Origin: CBDATG01 sp965200145
GTDB taxonomy: Bacteria > Chloroflexota > Dehalococcoidia > Lucifugimonadales > Lucifugimonadaceae
Assembly (NCBI GenBank): GCA_965200145.1
Contig: CBDATG010000002.1
Span: forward strand, 1,240,001-1,304,000
DNA: 64,000 nt
Direction of reading: 5' to 3'
Shown here: positions 17,378-27,053 of the stretch, one piece after another
Layout of the letters: each line of letters begins with the position of its first letter
Numbering within the stretch: position 1 is the first letter of the stretch
Translations under genes and position numbers: made by a program
The notes under the pieces: generated by a model
The model's database searches: none
What the model saw: only the letters and a program-made list of their open reading frames with translations
Told to the model about the DNA's origin: nothing

Positions 17378-20300
17378 TCAGGTGCCTGCGAGTTCTGAAG
17401 TTCGCGATCGTGACGAGACGGCGGGTTGTAACTCGTGCATCTCGTCGGATGCCCCATTTACAGCGTGCCGCTCTGCATCGGCTCGTTCCCGCAATACCCT
17501 CGCGTAGTCCCGTGGCATAACCTTCGCGAAGTTGCGAACGGATGCCGCCCAGTCGTCTAGGATGCGGCGGGCAACCGTGCTACCGGTCCAATGGTAGTGA
17601 TTCTCGATCAGCGTGCGGAGTTCGCTTTCGTCCGCGCTTCCAAGTGTTACTTCCTCAATGTCCGCCATTCCGTCGTTGAAACGCAAATCGAAGGTGCCAT
17701 CTTCATCCCAGACGTACGCGACGCCGCCGCTCATGCCGGCGGCGAAGTTGCGGCCTGTCTTGCCGAGTATCACCGCGATACCGCCGGTCATGTACTCGCA
17801 ACCGTGGTCCCCAATCCCTTCAACTACGGCCTTCGCCCTGCTGTTTCGCACGCAGAACCGTTCGCCCGCGATGCCACGAATGTAGGCCTCGCCGCCGGTC
17901 GCGCCGTACAGCGCAACGTTACCGATGATGATGTCGTCCTCTGGCACGAACTCCGCATCCTCAGGGGGGACAATCACTAGACGACCACCCGATAGCCCCT
18001 TGCCGAAGTAATCATTCGCATCGCCGATTATCTTGGCGGTGATGCCTCTAACCATCCAAGCGCCGAAGCTCAATCCTGCAGAACCGCGGAACGTGAAGTC
18101 TATCGACCCATCGGGTAGCGAATCTTCTCCGACCTGCTTGGTTATGTGACCACTCAACATCGCTCCGACGACGCGGTTCTGGTTGCCGATAGCGAGCTCT
18201 TCCTTAGTCTTGTGCACGCCACGAGTCGCTACCGTCTTGCGCGTAAGGTCAATTAGTCGGTAGTCAAGTGCCTGATCCAGGCCGTGATCCTGAGTTTTGC
18301 ACCGATAGCGATGGTCGCCGGGTAACGGCTCGGTCGCCGTTAAGATACGCGATAGGTCTAGCGTGCTCGCCTTGAAGTGCGTGACATCGGCGCGCTGTTT
18401 GAGCATATCCGCGCGGCCGATCATCTGGTTCACGGTGCGGAAACCCATGCTCGCCATGCGTTCGCGCAAGGACTCCGCAAGCATGACGAAGTAGTTGACG
18501 ACGGCCTCTGGCGTTCCGGCGAACTTGGCGCGGAGTTCAGGATCCTGAGTCGCAACACCTACAGAGCAGGTGTTTAGATGGCACTTTCGCAACATGATGC
18601 AACCCATCGTGATTAGCGCAGCCGTTGCAACGCCCCACTCGTCTGCGCCCAACATCGCGGCGATTGCGACATCGCGGCTCGTCTTGATCTGCCCATCGGT
18701 CTGCACAACGATGCGGTCCCGTAAGCCGTTCGCCAACAGAACCTGTTGAGTCTCTGAGACACCTAGCTCCCAAGGGATGCCCGCGTGCTTGATGGATGAC
18801 AGCGGCGAAGCACCTGTACCGCCGGAGTCGCCTGATATCAGCACTACATCACCCTTACCCTTCGCCACACCAGCGGCGATGATGCCAACTCCAGATCGGG
18901 CGACCAGCTTCACATGTATGCGAGCGTCAGGGTTGACGTTCTTGAGGTCGTGTATCAACTGGGCCAGGTCTTCGATGGAGTAGATATCGTGATGCGGTGG
19001 CGGCGAGATTAGCTCAACGCCAGGGGTCGTGCGTCGGATGGATGCGATGTACTCTGAGATCTTCCTGCCGGGTATCTCTCCGCCTTCGCCCGGCTTTGCG
19101 CCCTGTGCCATCTTGATTTGCAGGTCGCGGGCATTGACCATGTACTCGGCAGTAACTCCGAACCTGCCAGATGCTACTTGCTTGACTGCCGAGTTGGTTG
19201 AATCGAGCGCGTCGAAAGGCACGAAGCGCGTCTCGTCTTCGCCGCCCTCACCAGTGTTGCTGCGCGCGCCGATGCGATTCATCGCGATAGCAAGGGTCTC
19301 GTGAGCCTCGCGACTGATTGAACCGAGAGATATGGCACCAGTTGCGAAGCGCGGCAAGATGCGAGACACCGGCTCCACTTCGCTGAGGGGGATCGGCACC
19401 ATCTTCGATTCGTCAAATTCAATCAGGTTGCGCAACGCGAGGTCGCCAGCAGGGTCTCTATCTGCCTCCGCCTCAAACTGCCGATATATGTCGATCGAGT
19501 TCTGGGTCGACGCCGCTTGTATCAGGGCGATCGTCTTCGGGTTCCACATGTGACGGTCGCCGGTTGCGCGCCAAGCATAGAATCCGCCGATATCCAGCCT
19601 CAGGTTCGCCGGTATGTCTTGCGTCGGATAAGCGCGGGCGTGATTCGCCAACACATCATTCGCTATCTCAGGGATTCCGATTCCACCGATGCGAGAGTTC
19701 GTCCAGGTGAAGTACTCATCGATCACTTCCTCGCTCAGTCCCAAGGCTTCAAAGATCTGTGCGCCTAGGTAACCCTGGAGCGTCGAGATGCCCATCTTCG
19801 ACATCGTCTTGAGCACGCCCTCTTCAACGGCCTTGCAGTAGTTTGCCTCTGCCCGGGGCTGGTCGGGAACTGTAGCTGGAGCCGCGCCGTTCAACTTAGC
19901 ACGGCTGGACCTGATACCCGCCAAGGTCTCAAACGCGAGGTATGGATTCACCGCACTGGCACCGTAACCGAACAACAACGCGAAGTGGTGCACCTCGCGC
20001 GGGTCGCCAGACTCCACGACTATGTCTGCCTCTGTACAGGTCTTCTCTCGGATCAAGTGGTGATGCACCGCGGCCGTCGCGAGCAACGAAGGCAAAGCGG
20101 CAGACTCTGAATCGATGCCACGGTCGGACAGCACGAGAATCGTGTAGCCATCTTTGATGGCTGCCGACGCCTCGGCGCGAATCCGGTCAAGAGCGCCTTG
20201 GAAGCCTTGAACCCCGCCTCGGACCTCAAATAGCGTCGAAATCGTTCGCGACGCTATGCCCGGCAAGTCCGACTCCTTGATGCGGGCGATATCGCGGTTG

Positions 20301-22129
20301 GTCAAGACCGGGTGATCGATCCGAAGTACCCGCGCATGCTCTTCTGATTCGTCAAACAAGTTCGGACGCTTGCCAACCGGTACTGCCATCTGCGTAACGA
20401 GGGCCTCCCTGATGGCATCTAATGGCGGATTGGATACCTGCGCGAAGTCCTGCTTGAAGTACGCAAACAGGGACTGCGGCTTGTCGGACAACACGGCCAA
20501 CGGCGCGTCGTTACCCATAGAGCCCTGCGGTTGATATGCAGAGACGGCCATCGGCTCAATCAACATGCGCAGGTCTTCCTGCGTATATCCGAAGGCAGTC
20601 TGCCTAGCGGCGAGGGTCTCAAGGTCAATCCGCGGGACAACTGATGGTTCCGGAAGCTGGTCCACTGTCTTGCGGTGCTTTCGCAACCAATCGCCGTAAG
20701 GTTGCGAAGCCGCGAGTCTCTGTATCACTTCGTCAGGTTCAACGATACGCTGCTGGTCGAAGTCGACGAGGAACATCCTGCCCGGTCGCAATCGCGCCCT
20801 GTAGCTGATGTTGGAAGGCGGTATATCCAAAACACCCGTCTCGGATGCCATAACCAGCAGGTCGTCTTTCGTGACGGTGTATCGGAACGGGCGGAGCCCG
20901 TTGCGGTCCAAGACAGCGCCCAACATGTGCCCGTCTGTGAATGTGATCATGGCGGGCCCGTCCCACGGCTCCATGATCCCACCGTGGTACTCGTAGAAGT
21001 CCTTGACCGACTGCGGCATGTCCTCGTGGCCGTACCAAGCGGCAGGCATCAGCATGGCAGCAGTGTGCTCAACGCTCCTGCCGCCCATGTAGATCGCTTC
21101 AAACGCATTGTCCAAGGATGCAGTGTCCGATGCAGCATCATCCTCGCAAATCGGAAGGATGTCTTCCATGTAGCCGCCGAATAGGTCCGAATGGAGCGAC
21201 CGTTCTCGAGCCGACATCCAGTTCCGGTTACCGCGGACGGTGTTAATCTCGCCGTTGTGGGCCAGAACTCTGTACGGATGGGCGAGCTTCCAAGAACCGA
21301 GGGTGTTCGTGCTGAAACGCGAATGCACCATCGCAAAGTGCGACTCAAAGTCGCTGTCGGTCAAGTCCAAGTAGAAGCCGTCGATCTGCTCGGGCTTGAG
21401 CATGCCTTTGTAGACGATAGTGCGCGCCGAGAGTGACGAAATGTACCACTGCGCCCGCAATTCATCCGCTGTGTCGGGCTCCGTACGACTAAGCTCATCG
21501 ACCTTGCGCCTGATGACGTTCTCGGCGAACTTCCTGATGACGTACAGCCTGCGCTCCAGTAACACCTCGCTAAGGTCGTCGGGAGCGGCAAGGAACAGCT
21601 GCGCGATGTGTGGCATGCGCTCGCGCGCCCATTCTCCGATCCCTGACGGGTCGACCGGGACATCTCGCCAGCCGATCGGCTCAACGCCGTGGTGGCGCGC
21701 CGAGCTTTCGAGCGACTCTTTGCAGAATCTCTGCAGTTCCGCGTGCTGAGGCAGGAACGCCATCGCAACCGCGTAACGCAGTCTCGGGGGTAACGCGTAT
21801 CCGCACTCGAGCGCCACCTTTCGCATAAGTTTGTCGGGCATCTGCATCAACATGCCCGCACCGTCACCCGTATCAGGGTCACAACCGCACGCGCCTCTGT
21901 GTGCCAAGCTGTGGAGCACTTCAATGCCGTTGGCGACTACCTCGTGACACACAACCCCCTTAATATTCGCCACCACTCCGATGCCGCAAGCGTCGTGCTC
22001 CTGGCTTGCGTCGTAGAGACCATTCTCGGAGATGTGCCTGAAATGCGCGCGCTGTTGCGCAACGGCCGCGGCGACTCGTTCGCGACCGCGTCCGCGTGAA
22101 TCGTTGTCGGTTGAGCTGTAGTGGGACAT
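17378..22129 (-). CDS. gltB: Glutamate synthase large subunit
   Basis: A 1583-residue enzyme converting glutamine and 2-oxoglutarate to two glutamates (EC 1.4.1.13). The ATG at 22129 was chosen over an upstream TTG. Removal of about 47 residues would expose Cys48 in HDACGIGVV as the N-terminal nucleophile of the type II amidotransferase domain. The FMN domain shows SGDSGGTGASPLSSIKHAG; the [3Fe-4S] cysteines are CIMLRKCHLNTC (C-x5-C-x4-C). The C-terminal glycine-rich beta-helix domain is present (GGEAYIRGIAGE). The length matches the family. With gltD it forms the ammonia-assimilating GOGAT. Confidence 0.97.
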   Translation of the reverse strand: MSHYSSTDNDSRGRGRERVAAAVAQQRAHFRHISENGLYDASQEHDACGIGVVANIKGVVCHEVVANGIEVLHSLAHRGACGCDPDTGDGAGMLMQMPDKLMRKVALECGYALPPRLRYAVAMAFLPQHAELQRFCKESLESSARHHGVEPIGWRDVPVDPSGIGEWARERMPHIAQLFLAAPDDLSEVLLERRLYVIRKFAENVIRRKVDELSRTEPDTADELRAQWYISSLSARTIVYKGMLKPEQIDGFYLDLTDSDFESHFAMVHSRFSTNTLGSWKLAHPYRVLAHNGEINTVRGNRNWMSARERSLHSDLFGGYMEDILPICEDDAASDTASLDNAFEAIYMGGRSVEHTAAMLMPAAWYGHEDMPQSVKDFYEYHGGIMEPWDGPAMITFTDGHMLGAVLDRNGLRPFRYTVTKDDLLVMASETGVLDIPPSNISYRARLRPGRMFLVDFDQQRIVEPDEVIQRLAASQPYGDWLRKHRKTVDQLPEPSVVPRIDLETLAARQTAFGYTQEDLRMLIEPMAVSAYQPQGSMGNDAPLAVLSDKPQSLFAYFKQDFAQVSNPPLDAIREALVTQMAVPVGKRPNLFDESEEHARVLRIDHPVLTNRDIARIKESDLPGIASRTISTLFEVRGGVQGFQGALDRIRAEASAAIKDGYTILVLSDRGIDSESAALPSLLATAAVHHHLIREKTCTEADIVVESGDPREVHHFALLFGYGASAVNPYLAFETLAGIRSSRAKLNGAAPATVPDQPRAEANYCKAVEEGVLKTMSKMGISTLQGYLGAQIFEALGLSEEVIDEYFTWTNSRIGGIGIPEIANDVLANHARAYPTQDIPANLRLDIGGFYAWRATGDRHMWNPKTIALIQAASTQNSIDIYRQFEAEADRDPAGDLALRNLIEFDESKMVPIPLSEVEPVSRILPRFATGAISLGSISREAHETLAIAMNRIGARSNTGEGGEDETRFVPFDALDSTNSAVKQVASGRFGVTAEYMVNARDLQIKMAQGAKPGEGGEIPGRKISEYIASIRRTTPGVELISPPPHHDIYSIEDLAQLIHDLKNVNPDARIHVKLVARSGVGIIAAGVAKGKGDVVLISGDSGGTGASPLSSIKHAGIPWELGVSETQQVLLANGLRDRIVVQTDGQIKTSRDVAIAAMLGADEWGVATAALITMGCIMLRKCHLNTCSVGVATQDPELRAKFAGTPEAVVNYFVMLAESLRERMASMGFRTVNQMIGRADMLKQRADVTHFKASTLDLSRILTATEPLPGDHRYRCKTQDHGLDQALDYRLIDLTRKTVATRGVHKTKEELAIGNQNRVVGAMLSGHITKQVGEDSLPDGSIDFTFRGSAGLSFGAWMVRGITAKIIGDANDYFGKGLSGGRLVIVPPEDAEFVPEDDIIIGNVALYGATGGEAYIRGIAGERFCVRNSRAKAVVEGIGDHGCEYMTGGIAVILGKTGRNFAAGMSGGVAYVWDEDGTFDLRFNDGMADIEEVTLGSADESELRTLIENHYHWTGSTVARRILDDWAASVRNFAKVMPRDYARVLRERADAERHAVNGASDEMHELQPAVSSRSRTSELAGT

Positions 22130-22424
22130 CAGCAACGATATGTAACCAGTGCAAGATTGCAATGATAAAACGTAGTGGTAACGGAATGCAGATGGACGGC
22201 AGCTAAGCCCGCGATCACGATATTCTTATCGTCGACGCGCGCGCGACTGCCTAGCGTCTTCGCGCTTCGTAGTCGGGCGAATTCCTGGCGACCTCGTTCC
22301 CGCTAACTGGGCCTTCGCCTCAGCCGCTAGCATGGGCGCATTCGCCGAGAATGGATAGAAAGCAACATCCGGCGCGCGGCTTACCGAGCCGTAAGTCGTG
22401 CATGCGCTTGCTGAAAATGCCGTG

Positions 22425-22453
22425 TTGAAATTGCGAGCTCGGTTTTGTATGAT
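22425..22453 (+). promoter_or_regulatory. Sigma-70-type promoter for the str operon
   Basis: TTGAAA at 22425-22430 and TATGAT at 22448-22453 are separated by exactly 17 nt. They lie about 98 nt upstream of rpsL and fit the primary-sigma consensus closely. This is probably the main promoter for the downstream ribosomal superoperon. The rest of the 420-nt gap back to gltB (22130-22424) shows no recognised gene or operator; it must also carry the gltB promoter. Confidence 0.7.
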
Positions 22454-22550
22454 TAGTCGTTTATGCCTGATGCGATGCTGGACGAATAGCGAGAAACATC
22501 GCGAGTCCGACCAGCGACCAGTCCGGCGTTGAAGTCTGAGAGTCACCAAA

Positions 22551-22979
22551 TTGCCGACGCTAAATCAACTAGTTAGGAAGCCGCGAAAGCGCGCCCGATC
22601 GAAGCGCAAGGGGAAGTCACCCGCGCTGGCGACCGTGCACAATGCGTTCACCGCACGATCCAGGGCGTTGCGGCGCGGTGCACCGCAGAAGAGCGGCGTA
22701 TGTCTGCAAGTGAGGGTGATGTCGCCGAGGAAGCCGAACTCCGCGCTTCGGAAAATTGCGCGCGTAAGGTTATCGAACAACACCGAAGTCACTGCGTACA
22801 TTCCGGGTGAGGGGCACAACCTGACAGAGCACTCCGTTGTGTTGGTTCGCGGTGGGCGAGTTCGGGACTTGCCTGGCGTGAGATACCATGTCGTACGTGG
22901 CACGAAAGACGCCGAGGGCGTTGAACATCGAAAACGCGGACGTAGCAAATACGGAACGCCGCGTGGCGGAGTAGGCTAG
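22551..22979 (+). CDS. rpsL: 30S ribosomal protein S12
   Basis: A 142-residue decoding-centre protein starting at TTG (the family start PTLNQLVRK follows immediately). The conserved PRKPNSALRKIARVRL and GEGHNLTEHSVVLVRGGRVRDLPG blocks are intact, including the lysine whose mutation gives streptomycin resistance. Between SPAL and APQKSGVC there is an insertion of about 16 residues (TVHNAFTARSRALRRG) relative to E. coli S12. It is the first gene of the str-S10-spc-alpha run. The 3' gap to rpsG is unusually long at 233 nt. Confidence 0.98.
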   Translation: MPTLNQLVRKPRKRARSKRKGKSPALATVHNAFTARSRALRRGAPQKSGVCLQVRVMSPRKPNSALRKIARVRLSNNTEVTAYIPGEGHNLTEHSVVLVRGGRVRDLPGVRYHVVRGTKDAEGVEHRKRGRSKYGTPRGGVG

Positions 22980-23012
22980 TGAGGTTGCCTGTGTGATGAT
23001 TTATACTTTACT

Positions 23013-23163
23013 GGATTCGTAACGCCAAAGGGCGAGAGTGCCCTGTAGTAGCCGCAAGCTACGGAATCCGACATTAGCACAAACCGATCAACACATCGGG
23101 CGTGTCGGACACGAATCGAGATTGCGACGTTGTCGTCACCCTTCCATTGAGGGTCCGGCAACG
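23013..23163 (+). ncRNA. Candidate structured cis-element between rpsL and rpsG
   Basis: GGATTC at 23013-23018 pairs with GAATCC at 23064-23069 and encloses two hairpins, AGGGC/GCCCT (23029-23033 with 23040-23044) and GTAGC/GCTAC (23048-23052 with 23058-23062), giving a three-way junction. Downstream, CGTTG (23128-23132) pairs with CAACG (23159-23163) around an inner stem ACCCT/AGGGT (23138-23142 with 23150-23154). In E. coli the S12-S7 gap is the target of S7 autoregulation, so a comparable role is plausible here. No known riboswitch consensus was matched. Confidence 0.4.
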
Positions 23164-23212
23164 AAGCGAGTTTGACACTGACCCACCACTGAGAAACTCA
23201 TAAACACGCCAC

Positions 23213-23683
23213 ATGGCTAGAAGAAGAAGAGCAGAACGCCGCGCAGTATCTCCTGATCCGCGCTACTCAAGTGTTGAGCTGGCGCGATTCATCAATCGCG
23301 TAATGATTGGGGGGAAAAAGAGCAAAGCTCGGCGCGCAGTTTACCAAGCGCTATCGATGATGGCGCGTCGGCTCAACATGCCCGCGCTGGACGCATTCAA
23401 GCAGGCGATGTCTAACGCCACCCCTCTTGTAGAAGTTCGGCCGCGCCGTGTCGGAGGTGCCACGTACCAGGTGCCGAACGAAGTGCGCCCGGAGCGTCGC
23501 GAAGCACTTGCACAACGATGGATCGTCACCGCGGCACGTGCGCGTTCGGGACAGCCAATTGCCAACAAGCTATTCGCGGAGCTGCTCGATGCGGCGAACA
23601 ACACGGGCTCGGCGGTCAGGCGCAAAGAAGAGCTGCAACGCATGGCCGAGGCCAACAGAGCCTATGCACATTTCCGCTGGTAG
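23213..23683 (+). CDS. rpsG: 30S ribosomal protein S7
   Basis: A 156-residue primary binder of the 16S rRNA 3' major domain that nucleates assembly of the 30S head. The ATG at 23213 starts MARRRRAERRAVSPDP; the block FINRVMIGGKKSKARRAVYQA and the C-terminal AEANRAYAHFRW are characteristic. Length is normal. The long structured gap upstream may regulate it; fusA follows after 39 nt. Confidence 0.98.
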   Translation: MARRRRAERRAVSPDPRYSSVELARFINRVMIGGKKSKARRAVYQALSMMARRLNMPALDAFKQAMSNATPLVEVRPRRVGGATYQVPNEVRPERREALAQRWIVTAARARSGQPIANKLFAELLDAANNTGSAVRRKEELQRMAEANRAYAHFRW

Positions 23684-23722
23684 CCGCGGACGGATGACGC
23701 AATCCAAATTAGGAAAAATGAA

Positions 23723-25864
23723 TTGACAACCACATCAATCAAAAAGAAGAAAGTGACTCAGCGAAGACATCTGAAGCCGGAGAAGTCCGGCAATGACCTG
23801 TCGTTGCTACGCAACATCGGGATAATCGCGCACGTCGACGCAGGCAAGACTACCGTGACAGAGCGCGTACTCTACTTCACTGGTGAAACATACAAGATCG
23901 GCAGCGTCGATGACGGCACGACGCAGACGGACCACATGGACCAGGAGCGTGAGCGAGGCATCACGATCACCGCTGCTGCTACGAACGCGTCGTGGAACGG
24001 GCACCAAATCAATTTGCTCGATACGCCAGGGCATGTCGACTTCACCGCTGAGGTCGAACGAAGCCTGCGAGTCCTCGACGGAGGCGTAGTCGTTCTGGAC
24101 TCTGGCCCGGGTGTGCAGGCGCAGTCTGTCAAGGTATGGCGACAAGCAGACCATCACGGGGTACCGCGCATCGTATTCGTGAACAAGATGGACCGCATCG
24201 GCGCCGACTTTGATTACGCGACATCAACTCTGAACACCCGATTGCACGCCAATGCTGTTCCTATCCAGCTACCTATCGGCAAGGAAAGCGAGTTCAGAGG
24301 CACCATCGACCTCGTGACCATGCGAGCGTACGTTTACGGGACCTCGGACGCCATTGAACCCACCGAATCTGAGATCCCCGATGATCTCAGGGAACTCGCG
24401 GAGAATGCACGCGAGGAGCTGGTAGCGAAAGTAGCGGAATTCGATGATGAACTGACCGACATGTACCTCAATGGCGACGAGATCGGGCCGGAAATCCTGA
24501 AGCGAGTCATTCGCGCGGCTACTATCAGGATGCAGATTTTCCCTGTTCTGGCCGGTTCTGCCGTGATGCATCGCGGCATCCACCAGCTGCTCGATGCCGT
24601 CGTCGATTACTTGCCATCGCCGATGGACCTCCCACCGGTCAAGGGATTCCTGCCATCAGACCAGAGCATCGAGATTGAGCGTAAGCCACATGCGGATGAG
24701 CCGTTGAGCGCACTTGCCTTCAAGCTGGTGACCGACCGACAAGCAGGACGTTTGCTGTACATTCGCGTCTACTCGGGCGTGCTGAAGAGCGGCATGTCAG
24801 TGTACAACCCAACGGCGCGAAGCCGCGAGCGGATCGGCAGACTGCTCATGATGAGCGCAGACGACAGGAACCCAGTGGATGAAGCAGGACCCGGCCAGAT
24901 CGTTGCCGCGATCGGTTTGAAAAACACGAAGACGGGACACACGCTTTGTAGCCAGAACGCCCATATCGCAATGGAGCAGATCGAGTTCCCCGACCCGGTG
25001 CTATCCATCTCAGTCGAACCGCAGAGCCGATCAGAACTAGACAAGATGACGACGTCGCTCCTCAAGCTAGTAGACGAAGACCCGACACTGACGCTACACA
25101 CCGACAAAGAGAGCGGTCAGCAGATCCTGGCGGGAATGGGCGAGTTGCATTTGGAGATAATCCTCGATCGCATCCGTCGGGAGTACGGTGTGTTGTGCAC
25201 CCGCGGGCGCCCACGCGTCGCCTACCGCGAGACGATATCAAAGGTCTCCGAGGCCGAAGGAAGGCATGTCCGTCAAACTGGCGGACACGGTCAGTTCGGG
25301 ATCTGCACTTTGCGGCTCGAACCGTTGGAACCGGGAAGCGGACTCATTTTCGAGTCGGAGATTACCGGCGCGGTCCTGAAGACAGAATGGCACTCCGCTG
25401 TTGAGACGGGAGTTCGCGATGCCGCAAAGGGTGGCGTAATCGCAGGGCATCCAATCGTTGACGTGAAGGTGGTACTCACAGACGGGAAACAGCACGATAC
25501 AGACTCGTCGGAATTAGCATTTGAAGTTGCCGGCTCGATTGCTTTCAAGGAGGCGATGCGACGTGGCGAACCGAAGCTGTTGGAACCTGTGATGCTGATA
25601 GAGGTGATCGCTCCATCCGAAGTCGTCGGACAGCTGATTGGCGACCTCAACGCGCGGCGGGCCCGAGTCCAGCGGATGGAAAACACCGGATCGAAAGCAG
25701 GCACAGGCATCGTCAACATCGGTGCTTTTATACCCTTGGCCGAGACGTTCAACTATTCAACCGAGTTGCGGTCGATCACTTCGGGTGAGGGCGACTTCAC
25801 GATGCAGTTGGATCATTACGACCGCGTGCCGGACCACATCATAGAAGAGATCAAGGGAAACTAG
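23723..25864 (+). CDS. fusA: Elongation factor G
   Basis: A 713-residue translocase GTPase. The start is TTG at 23723 with AGGA 8 nt upstream; an ATG at 23718 runs straight into a stop. The N-terminus has an extra basic segment (KKKKVTQRRH). GTPase motifs are AHVDAGKTT (36-44), ERGITI, DTPGH and NKMDRIGADF. Domains II-V follow, including GMGELHLEIILDRI and the domain IV tip region around GGHGQFG. Six nucleotides separate it from rpsJ; the tuf gene often found here is absent from the window. Confidence 0.98.
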   Translation: MTTTSIKKKKVTQRRHLKPEKSGNDLSLLRNIGIIAHVDAGKTTVTERVLYFTGETYKIGSVDDGTTQTDHMDQERERGITITAAATNASWNGHQINLLDTPGHVDFTAEVERSLRVLDGGVVVLDSGPGVQAQSVKVWRQADHHGVPRIVFVNKMDRIGADFDYATSTLNTRLHANAVPIQLPIGKESEFRGTIDLVTMRAYVYGTSDAIEPTESEIPDDLRELAENAREELVAKVAEFDDELTDMYLNGDEIGPEILKRVIRAATIRMQIFPVLAGSAVMHRGIHQLLDAVVDYLPSPMDLPPVKGFLPSDQSIEIERKPHADEPLSALAFKLVTDRQAGRLLYIRVYSGVLKSGMSVYNPTARSRERIGRLLMMSADDRNPVDEAGPGQIVAAIGLKNTKTGHTLCSQNAHIAMEQIEFPDPVLSISVEPQSRSELDKMTTSLLKLVDEDPTLTLHTDKESGQQILAGMGELHLEIILDRIRREYGVLCTRGRPRVAYRETISKVSEAEGRHVRQTGGHGQFGICTLRLEPLEPGSGLIFESEITGAVLKTEWHSAVETGVRDAAKGGVIAGHPIVDVKVVLTDGKQHDTDSSELAFEVAGSIAFKEAMRRGEPKLLEPVMLIEVIAPSEVVGQLIGDLNARRARVQRMENTGSKAGTGIVNIGAFIPLAETFNYSTELRSITSGEGDFTMQLDHYDRVPDHIIEEIKGN

Positions 25865-25870
25865 GACCCG

Positions 25871-26185
25871 ATGGTAGCAGCCAACAAGATGCGCATCACG
25901 TTGCGCGCGTACGACTCTGGGAAGTTGGAAATTGCCACGAAGGAGATACTAGACGCCGCCGCCCGAACAGGAGCGATGGTGTCCGGACCGGTACCACTTC
26001 CAACCAGAGAACGCAAATTCACCGTGATACGTTCACCACACATCAGCAAGGACTCACGAGAGTATTTCGTGCAGCGCGTCCACAAACGCCTCGTCGACAT
26101 TACGCAACCGAGTGCGAAGACCATGGATGTGCTCCAGCGTCTCACCGTCCCAAACGGCGTTGCGGTCAAAGTGCAGGTGATTTGA
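25871..26185 (+). CDS. rpsJ: 30S ribosomal protein S10
   Basis: A 104-residue head protein of the 30S subunit, and the NusE partner in antitermination complexes. Its sequence shows MRITLRAYDSGKLE, GPVPLPTRERKFTVIRSPH and EYFVQRVHKRLVDI, the standard family blocks. It opens the S10 gene set 6 nt after fusA, so no separate promoter is evident. Confidence 0.98.
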   Translation: MVAANKMRITLRAYDSGKLEIATKEILDAAARTGAMVSGPVPLPTRERKFTVIRSPHISKDSREYFVQRVHKRLVDITQPSAKTMDVLQRLTVPNGVAVKVQVI

Positions 26186-26229
26186 TTACCTATCAGACCG
26201 CAGCTTAATCACCGACCATATTAACTTCA

Positions 26230-27024
26230 ATGACAACGAATTCACAAGAGCAGGAAGCGGGCGCAGTCGAAACCGTTTCACCCGACGAAACTGTCGGCTC
26301 CGAAGGGGCAGTAGACGGTGGTCTGCCTGCTGTCTCCGATGCCACTCCAGACGATGACGGTCCCGGTGAAACCGAGGAGGAAGTAATTCCTGACGCACCT
26401 GAGACGATGTCGGGATTGCTCGGACGGAAGATCGGTATGACTACGATGTACGACGACCAAGGGCGGGCCCGCGCCGTTACGCTCATTGAGTGTGGACCGT
26501 GCGTCGTAACGCAGGTGAAGACGCGACAACGGGATGGCTACCAAGCAGTACAAGTCGGATTTATCCCGTCAGACAAAGTCAATTCCCCAATGCGCGGACA
26601 TTTTGAGCGGGCGGGAAGGACTTTCAAACACTTGTATGAGTTCAAGGTGGGTGATCTGGGAGAGTTCGAGGTAGGGCAGGAAGTTCGGGCGAATATATTC
26701 CAAGCTGGTGAAGGTGTGAAGGTTACTGGAAGATCGAAGGGTAAGGGATTCCAAGGCGGTGTTAAGCGTTACGGGTTTGCCGGCGGTCCCAAGACGCACG
26801 GACAATCAGACCGCCACCGCGCGCCCGGCTCGATCGGAGCCGGCACCTATCCAGGACGCGTCTGGCGCGGCACTCGAATGGCAGGACACATGGGCGACAA
26901 GAGGGTCACAACGCGTGGGCTGTCGATTGCGAGCATCGATCCCGCCAAGAACTACGTCTTCATCTACGGCTCGGTCCCGGGGGCAAGGAACAGCCTCGTA
27001 AGGATTGAGAAGCAGGCAGTTTGA
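26230..27024 (+). CDS. rplC: 50S ribosomal protein L3 with acidic N-terminal extension
   Basis: A 264-residue protein. The L3 core starts at about residue 61 (GLLGRKIGMT) and reaches the peptidyl-transferase region with its long loop (KGKGFQGGVKRYGF, GSIGAGTYPGRVWRGTRMAGHMG). Residues 1-59 are an unusual Asp/Glu/Pro/Gly-rich leader with almost no basic residues. An ATG at 26407 could begin a normal-length L3, but it has no Shine-Dalgarno at proper distance and would leave a 221-nt gap after rpsJ, so the long form is preferred. Its stop overlaps a TTG that may start rplD. Confidence 0.93.
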   Translation: MTTNSQEQEAGAVETVSPDETVGSEGAVDGGLPAVSDATPDDDGPGETEEEVIPDAPETMSGLLGRKIGMTTMYDDQGRARAVTLIECGPCVVTQVKTRQRDGYQAVQVGFIPSDKVNSPMRGHFERAGRTFKHLYEFKVGDLGEFEVGQEVRANIFQAGEGVKVTGRSKGKGFQGGVKRYGFAGGPKTHGQSDRHRAPGSIGAGTYPGRVWRGTRMAGHMGDKRVTTRGLSIASIDPAKNYVFIYGSVPGARNSLVRIEKQAV

Positions 27025-27053
27025 AGTTACCGCGAAACTATCGGATTCTCACC

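Noticed and set aside
22226..22549. 107-codon minus-strand frame in the gltB-rpsL gap
   Set aside because: It covers the well-formed rpsL promoter, has no family signature and looks like a chance frame.
26407..27024. Shorter rplC start giving a normal-length L3
   Set aside because: The ATG lacks a ribosome site at proper spacing and would leave a 221-nt gap; the longer acidic form fits the pattern of other r-proteins here, though this is not proven.
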